From contig NZ_BSNQ01000003.1 of the NCBI RefSeq assembly GCF_030160075.1, positions 1,672,328 to 1,736,327 on the forward strand: 64,000 nt of DNA. Direction: 5' to 3'. The notes under the pieces are model-generated. The model ran no database searches. It saw nothing but the letters and a program-made list of their open reading frames with translations, and had not been told where the DNA came from. This document shows, one piece after another, positions 60,399 to 64,000 of this stretch. Source of the DNA: Dyella lipolytica (GTDB lineage Bacteria; Pseudomonadota; Gammaproteobacteria; Xanthomonadales; Rhodanobacteraceae). Numbering within the stretch: position 1 is the stretch's first letter; each line of letters starts with the position of its first letter. A program made the translations under genes and the position numbers.

Positions 60399-62504
60399 AT
60401 GTCCACCCGACCCTATTCGCTGCGCGCTAGCGTGCTGCAAAGCCTGACCACGACCAAGCGGCCGGACGTGCCGCTGTCCGTGGTCTTGCGTAATACCGCA
60501 GCTGTGGTGTTGCCATTAGGCATCGGCATGGCGACCGGCCACGCGGAAGCCGGGCTCGCGATCGGCGCGGGTGCGTTGGATACGATGTTCTCCGATCAGC
60601 CAGGTCCGTATCGCCAACGTTTGTGGCAGCTTTTTCTGGCCTCGCTGGCGGCGGGACTCGCTTCGCTATGTGGCTTCCTGATCGGTGGCGATTTGGTGCC
60701 GATCCTCCTGGCCACGACGGCATTCGGCTTTGTGGGCGGCCTGCTGGTCGTGTTCGGCACCGACATCGCGCGTGTGGGCATGACCAGCATGATCCTGCTG
60801 GTGATCACGGCGGCCACGCCAACGACACTCGAACCCGCCTTGATAGGCGCGTCGCTGATCTTCGCCGGCGGTTTGCTGCTGGCGCTGTTCTCGGTCGCCG
60901 CATGGCCGCTGCAGCGCTACGGGCCGGAGCGCCACGCCTTGGCGACCGTATATCGCGGCCTCGCCGCGCTCGCAAAACAACACGCGCAAGACGATGCCGA
61001 TGTGCCCGCGCTCACCGAAGCGATGACCACGCTCCAGCAAACGCTGCTCGGACGCCATCATGCACGAGGGCGTGCCATGGAAGCGTTTGCCGTGTTGCTG
61101 GAGCTGGCCGAGCGTGTCCGGCTGGAACTGGTAGCGATGTCCCACATGCATGCGGCGGCTGGTATCCATGCGATGTTCCGCAGCGATGCAGAGCGCGTGC
61201 TCGCCGCCATCGCCGATGCATTGGATACCGGGGACTCGCCCGAACGTGCCGAGCGCGCACTGCAAACACTTCAGGCCAGCGAACGCGCACTACTGGAAGG
61301 CAACGCGCGCACCGATAGCGTCGCCGCGCACATCCATGCACTCTCCGGTCAGTTGGCCGCTGCGGTGCGCAACGCAAACTGGGCCGGCACGCGCGGCGAA
61401 CAACGCGCCGCGGCCGCTGAAACGCGTTTGCCCAGGGCATTGCGCGGCAGCTCGGCGATCGCCGCGTTGCGCGCCAATCTCACCTTGCACTCGGTCGCGT
61501 TTCGCCATGCGATGCGCTGTGCGGTGTGTCTTAGCCTTGCCTTGCTCGTGTCGCGCGTGTGGCAACTGCCGCATGGCTACTGGCTGCCGATGACGGCGGC
61601 CATCGTACTGCGCCCCGACTTCGCGGCCACGTTCAACTTCGGCCTGCTGCGCGTGGTGGGCACGATTCTCGGCTTGGTGCTGACCACGGCCCTGCTGCAC
61701 ATCACGCCGCACGATCCGTGGACGCATCTGGCGCTGATGGCGGTGCTCTGCATGATGTTCCGTTACCTGGCCACCGCGCACTATGGCATCGCGGTCGCAG
61801 CGTTGACGGGTACCGTGGTAATCCTGCTTTCGTTCGAGGGCGTGAATTCCGGCGCGGCAGTGATGGATCGCGTGATCAACACCGCGCTGGGCAGCGGCAT
61901 GGCCTTGCTTGCCTACGTGGCATGGCCGACCTGGGAACGCGCACGCGCACGAGCCGCCTTGTCGGACATGCTCGATGCCTACGCGAACTATTTGCATGCA
62001 CTGGCCAGACCGGATCGGCGCGAAACCCATCGCGAAGCACGTACCACCGCCCGCACCGCGCGCACCAACGCGCAAGCATCGCTCGATCGCATGCAAGCCG
62101 AGCCGGCTACACCGCTGACCTTGCTGGAATTGGCCAATGCGCTATTCCTCAATGGCAATCGTCTCGCACGCACCGCCATGACGCTGGAGGCTCTGCTGCA
62201 TGACTGCGACAGCTTGCCGGAGCAGACGGAAGTCACCCAGTTCATCGACCGTGCCGCGTCTCAGCTGCACGTACTGGCGGGCGCGCTGCGCGATAACCAG
62301 GTGCCGCAGACTGTGCCGGAATTGCGCCAGTTGCAGCGCAGCTTGTCCGCCTTGCTTGCCATGGCCGACGACCGGACCCGGGCGGAGCAGCTCGCGCGCA
62401 TCAGCGACCGCCTGGTCGACAACATCAATACCCTGTCGCATGTGGTGGGGCGCGGCCCACAGGAGTCGGCAACGGCATACGGCGACCGGCGGGTTCATCC
62501 CTGA
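60399..62504 (+). CDS. FUSC/YccS-like inner-membrane protein
   Basis: The 701-residue protein has two membrane bundles: an N-terminal FUSC-type group of about six helices (about 25-165) and a C-terminal FUSC_2 group (about 365-500). Cytoplasmic, Ala/Arg-rich helical regions follow each. Typical landmarks are PYRQRLWQLFLASLAAGLAS and YWLPMTAAIVLRPDFA, the latter being the FUSC_2 signature. Relatives include AaeB, YccS and plant aluminium-activated transporters; a role in efflux of aromatic acids is known only for AaeB. No AaeA-like membrane fusion protein is adjacent, so YccS-type function (unknown) is more likely. ATG at 60399 was chosen over a TTG at 60390. Confidence 0.88.
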   Translation: MSTRPYSLRASVLQSLTTTKRPDVPLSVVLRNTAAVVLPLGIGMATGHAEAGLAIGAGALDTMFSDQPGPYRQRLWQLFLASLAAGLASLCGFLIGGDLVPILLATTAFGFVGGLLVVFGTDIARVGMTSMILLVITAATPTTLEPALIGASLIFAGGLLLALFSVAAWPLQRYGPERHALATVYRGLAALAKQHAQDDADVPALTEAMTTLQQTLLGRHHARGRAMEAFAVLLELAERVRLELVAMSHMHAAAGIHAMFRSDAERVLAAIADALDTGDSPERAERALQTLQASERALLEGNARTDSVAAHIHALSGQLAAAVRNANWAGTRGEQRAAAAETRLPRALRGSSAIAALRANLTLHSVAFRHAMRCAVCLSLALLVSRVWQLPHGYWLPMTAAIVLRPDFAATFNFGLLRVVGTILGLVLTTALLHITPHDPWTHLALMAVLCMMFRYLATAHYGIAVAALTGTVVILLSFEGVNSGAAVMDRVINTALGSGMALLAYVAWPTWERARARAALSDMLDAYANYLHALARPDRRETHREARTTARTARTNAQASLDRMQAEPATPLTLLELANALFLNGNRLARTAMTLEALLHDCDSLPEQTEVTQFIDRAASQLHVLAGALRDNQVPQTVPELRQLQRSLSALLAMADDRTRAEQLARISDRLVDNINTLSHVVGRGPQESATAYGDRRVHP

Positions 62505-62583
62505 TTAACGCAAATCGAGGCGTAGACAGCACCAGCCTTAATTGATCAAGGCCCGCGATCCGGGTACGCGATACAATGGGCCG

Positions 62584-63618
62584 ATGCTCAAGATCGATAC
62601 CCACGCCCATATCCTTCCCCGCGATTGGCCGAATCTAGCCGCCAAATACGGCAACGACGCCTTTCCGGTGATGACGCATACCGACGACAGGCACCGTATC
62701 TACAAGGACGGCAAGTTCTTTCGTGAGGTGTGGGACTCCTCCTTCGACCCGCAGCACCGCATCAACGACTACGCACGATTTGGCGTGGACGTGCAGGTGA
62801 TCTCCACCGTGCCCGTGCTTTTTTCGTATTGGGCGCCGGGCTATCAGGCGCTGGATTTGCATCGGCATCTCAACGATCACATGGGCCAGGTCTGCCGCGA
62901 TTTTCCCAAGCACTATGCCGGCATCGGCACCGTGCCGCTGCAGTCGCCGGAGCTGGCCATCCGCGAACTGGAACGCTGCATCGACGAACTGGGACTGTGC
63001 GGCGTGCAGATCGGTTCGCACTGCAACGAATGGAACCTGGACGCGCCCGAGCTGTTCCCGTTCTTCGAGGCTGCCGCCGACCTGGGTGCAGCGGTGATGG
63101 TGCACCCGTGGGACATGATGGGCGCAGCCACCATGCCCAAATACTGGATGCCCTGGCTGGTGGGTATGCCGGCCGAACAATCGCGCGCCGCCTGCTGCCT
63201 GGCCTTCGGTGGGGTGCTGGAGCGGCTGCCGAAGCTGCGCGTGATGCTGGCGCACGGTGGTGGCAGTTTCCCGTGGACCATCGGCCGCATCGAGCACGGC
63301 TTCCGCATGCGCCCGGACCTGGTCGCCACCGACAATCCGCGCAACCCGCGTGAATACCTCAAGCGTCTGTACTTCGACTCCTGCGTACACGATCCCCAGG
63401 CCCTGCGATATCTGCTGGATGTGACCGGTGTCGACCGCGTGATGCTCGGTACCGACTATCCTTTCCCGCTGGGGGAGCAGGAGCCTGGCAGCGGCATCGA
63501 GTCGCTGAAGCTGGACGGCCCGGACCGCGCCCGCCTGTTTCACGGCACCGCGCTGGAATGGCTGGGATTGCCGCGCCAGCGCTTTATTTCCGATATACAT
63601 TCTCAGGAGCACGCATGA
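62584..63618 (+). CDS. ACMSD-type amidohydrolase (2-amino-3-carboxymuconate-6-semialdehyde decarboxylase)
   Basis: This 344-residue TIM-barrel protein of the amidohydrolase superfamily has HAHILP as the first metal His pair, VHPWDMMG, LAHGGGSFPWTIGRIEHG and LGTDYPFPLGE with the catalytic Asp. All are characteristic of ACMSD, which removes CO2 from a kynurenine-pathway intermediate using zinc. No other tryptophan-degradation gene is visible in the window, so the pathway would continue beyond 64 kb or elsewhere. The ATG at 62584 was chosen because the HxH motif then lies at the usual distance from the N-terminus. It overlaps the next gene by four bases. Confidence 0.9.
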   Translation: MLKIDTHAHILPRDWPNLAAKYGNDAFPVMTHTDDRHRIYKDGKFFREVWDSSFDPQHRINDYARFGVDVQVISTVPVLFSYWAPGYQALDLHRHLNDHMGQVCRDFPKHYAGIGTVPLQSPELAIRELERCIDELGLCGVQIGSHCNEWNLDAPELFPFFEAAADLGAAVMVHPWDMMGAATMPKYWMPWLVGMPAEQSRAACCLAFGGVLERLPKLRVMLAHGGGSFPWTIGRIEHGFRMRPDLVATDNPRNPREYLKRLYFDSCVHDPQALRYLLDVTGVDRVMLGTDYPFPLGEQEPGSGIESLKLDGPDRARLFHGTALEWLGLPRQRFISDIHSQEHA

Positions 63619-64000
63619 ATTTCAGGCGCTACATGATGGTGACCGCCGTGCTGGCACTGGCCAGCATCGCCGTGGCCCAAGCCGACGACGTCAGCATGGC
63701 GTCGGGCAACGTGCACTTCAGCACGCCGCCCAACTGGGTCGGGATCATGCAGATCGATGGCGATCCGGAAGTGCGCGTATTCCAAGTTCCCGATCCGTCG
63801 CCGAGCGCGAACGATACGCTGGCGCGCGTCAGCGTGACGGTGAAGCAGATGGCCAATCTGCAGGATTTCAACGACTACGTCGGCGGCGCGGTCGCCAAAG
63901 CCAAGAATCTGAAGAATTACACGCCGGGCAGCAGCAAGTCGGGCGATGAGAACAGCTTTGTCTATACCGCCAGCGAGAGCGGCACGCCGTACACCTACGT
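63615..64000 (+). CDS. Secreted protein, truncated by the window edge
   Basis: The open frame runs from an ATG overlapping the ACMSD stop (ATGA) to the end of the window without a stop, giving 128 complete residues. It has a signal peptide (about 1-23, cleavage near AQA). The mature part begins DDVSMASGNVHFSTPPNW, has a mixed alpha/beta pattern and ends in a Ser/Thr/Tyr-rich part. No domain is recognised. Coupling to the ACMSD gene suggests cotranscription, but not necessarily a shared function. Confidence 0.75.
   Translation, partial: MNFRRYMMVTAVLALASIAVAQADDVSMASGNVHFSTPPNWVGIMQIDGDPEVRVFQVPDPSPSANDTLARVSVTVKQMANLQDFNDYVGGAVAKAKNLKNYTPGSSKSGDENSFVYTASESGTPYTY

Overview
The window looks like chromosome of a GC-rich gammaproteobacterium of the Xanthomonadales (Lysobacterales), most likely Rhodanobacteraceae (Dyella, Luteibacter or Frateuria type). 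This is inferred from an aryl-polyene (xanthomonadin-like) pigment cluster, a liu leucine-degradation set, leucine dehydrogenase, a fused isobutyryl-CoA mutase (IcmF), EfpL, and dispersed GGGGTCAGAGTGC palindromes. No rRNA, tRNA or CRISPR array was seen.

Layout. 0-4 kb: a lipoprotein, a six-helix membrane protein, a RIO-type kinase and an RsuA-like pseudouridine synthase that lacks the usual catalytic Asp. 4-17.4 kb is an accessory region rich in palindromic repeats. It holds a Cys-rich small protein, two secreted proteins, an orphan HigA antitoxin whose HigB toxin survives only as a 3' stub beside a repeat, and an XAC2610-like protein. It also holds a serine recombinase-ParB-ParB module with a structured RNA-like stretch and a small gene. 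After atoE comes an AT-richer three-gene minus-strand block: a HEPN-like protein, a one-helix membrane protein and a membrane-anchored HerA/DUF87 ATPase. That block is my best candidate for an undescribed (defence-type) system.

17.5-28 kb: icmF carrying two in-frame palindromic repeat insertions, a dicarboxylate/amino-acid symporter, an alpha/beta hydrolase with a TetR regulator, two YXWGXW-type envelope proteins, a TraB/GumN protein and leucine dehydrogenase. 28-41.7 kb: a tightly overlapping aryl-polyene operon on the plus strand. It has two ACPs, two ketosynthases, a chain-length-factor-like protein, a ketoreductase, two dehydratases, acyltransferases, a thioesterase, a methyltransferase, a glycosyltransferase, a LolA-like carrier and an MMPL exporter. 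A hairpin-rich leader precedes it.

41.8-56.5 kb: liuA, liuB, liuC, liuD and liuE for leucine to acetoacetate. They are interrupted by a subtilisin autotransporter, a thiolase, an Ala-rich lipoprotein, a cupin and a feoAB locus with a Fur-box-like site. 56.5-64 kb: two GNAT acetyltransferases, a YdeI/DUF1801 protein, an RcnB-like protein, an HSD10-type dehydrogenase, EfpL, a FUSC membrane protein, an ACMSD-type decarboxylase and the start of a secreted protein.

How the genes work together. Leucine dehydrogenase deaminates leucine, and the resulting 2-keto acid can yield isovaleryl-CoA (the keto-acid dehydrogenase is not in the window). LiuA-E turn isovaleryl-CoA into acetoacetate and acetyl-CoA, and the thiolase uses acetoacetyl-CoA. 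IcmF interconverts isobutyryl- and butyryl-CoA, and AtoE moves short-chain fatty acids. Branched-chain acyl metabolism is therefore a recurring theme, next to a cell-envelope pigment pathway.
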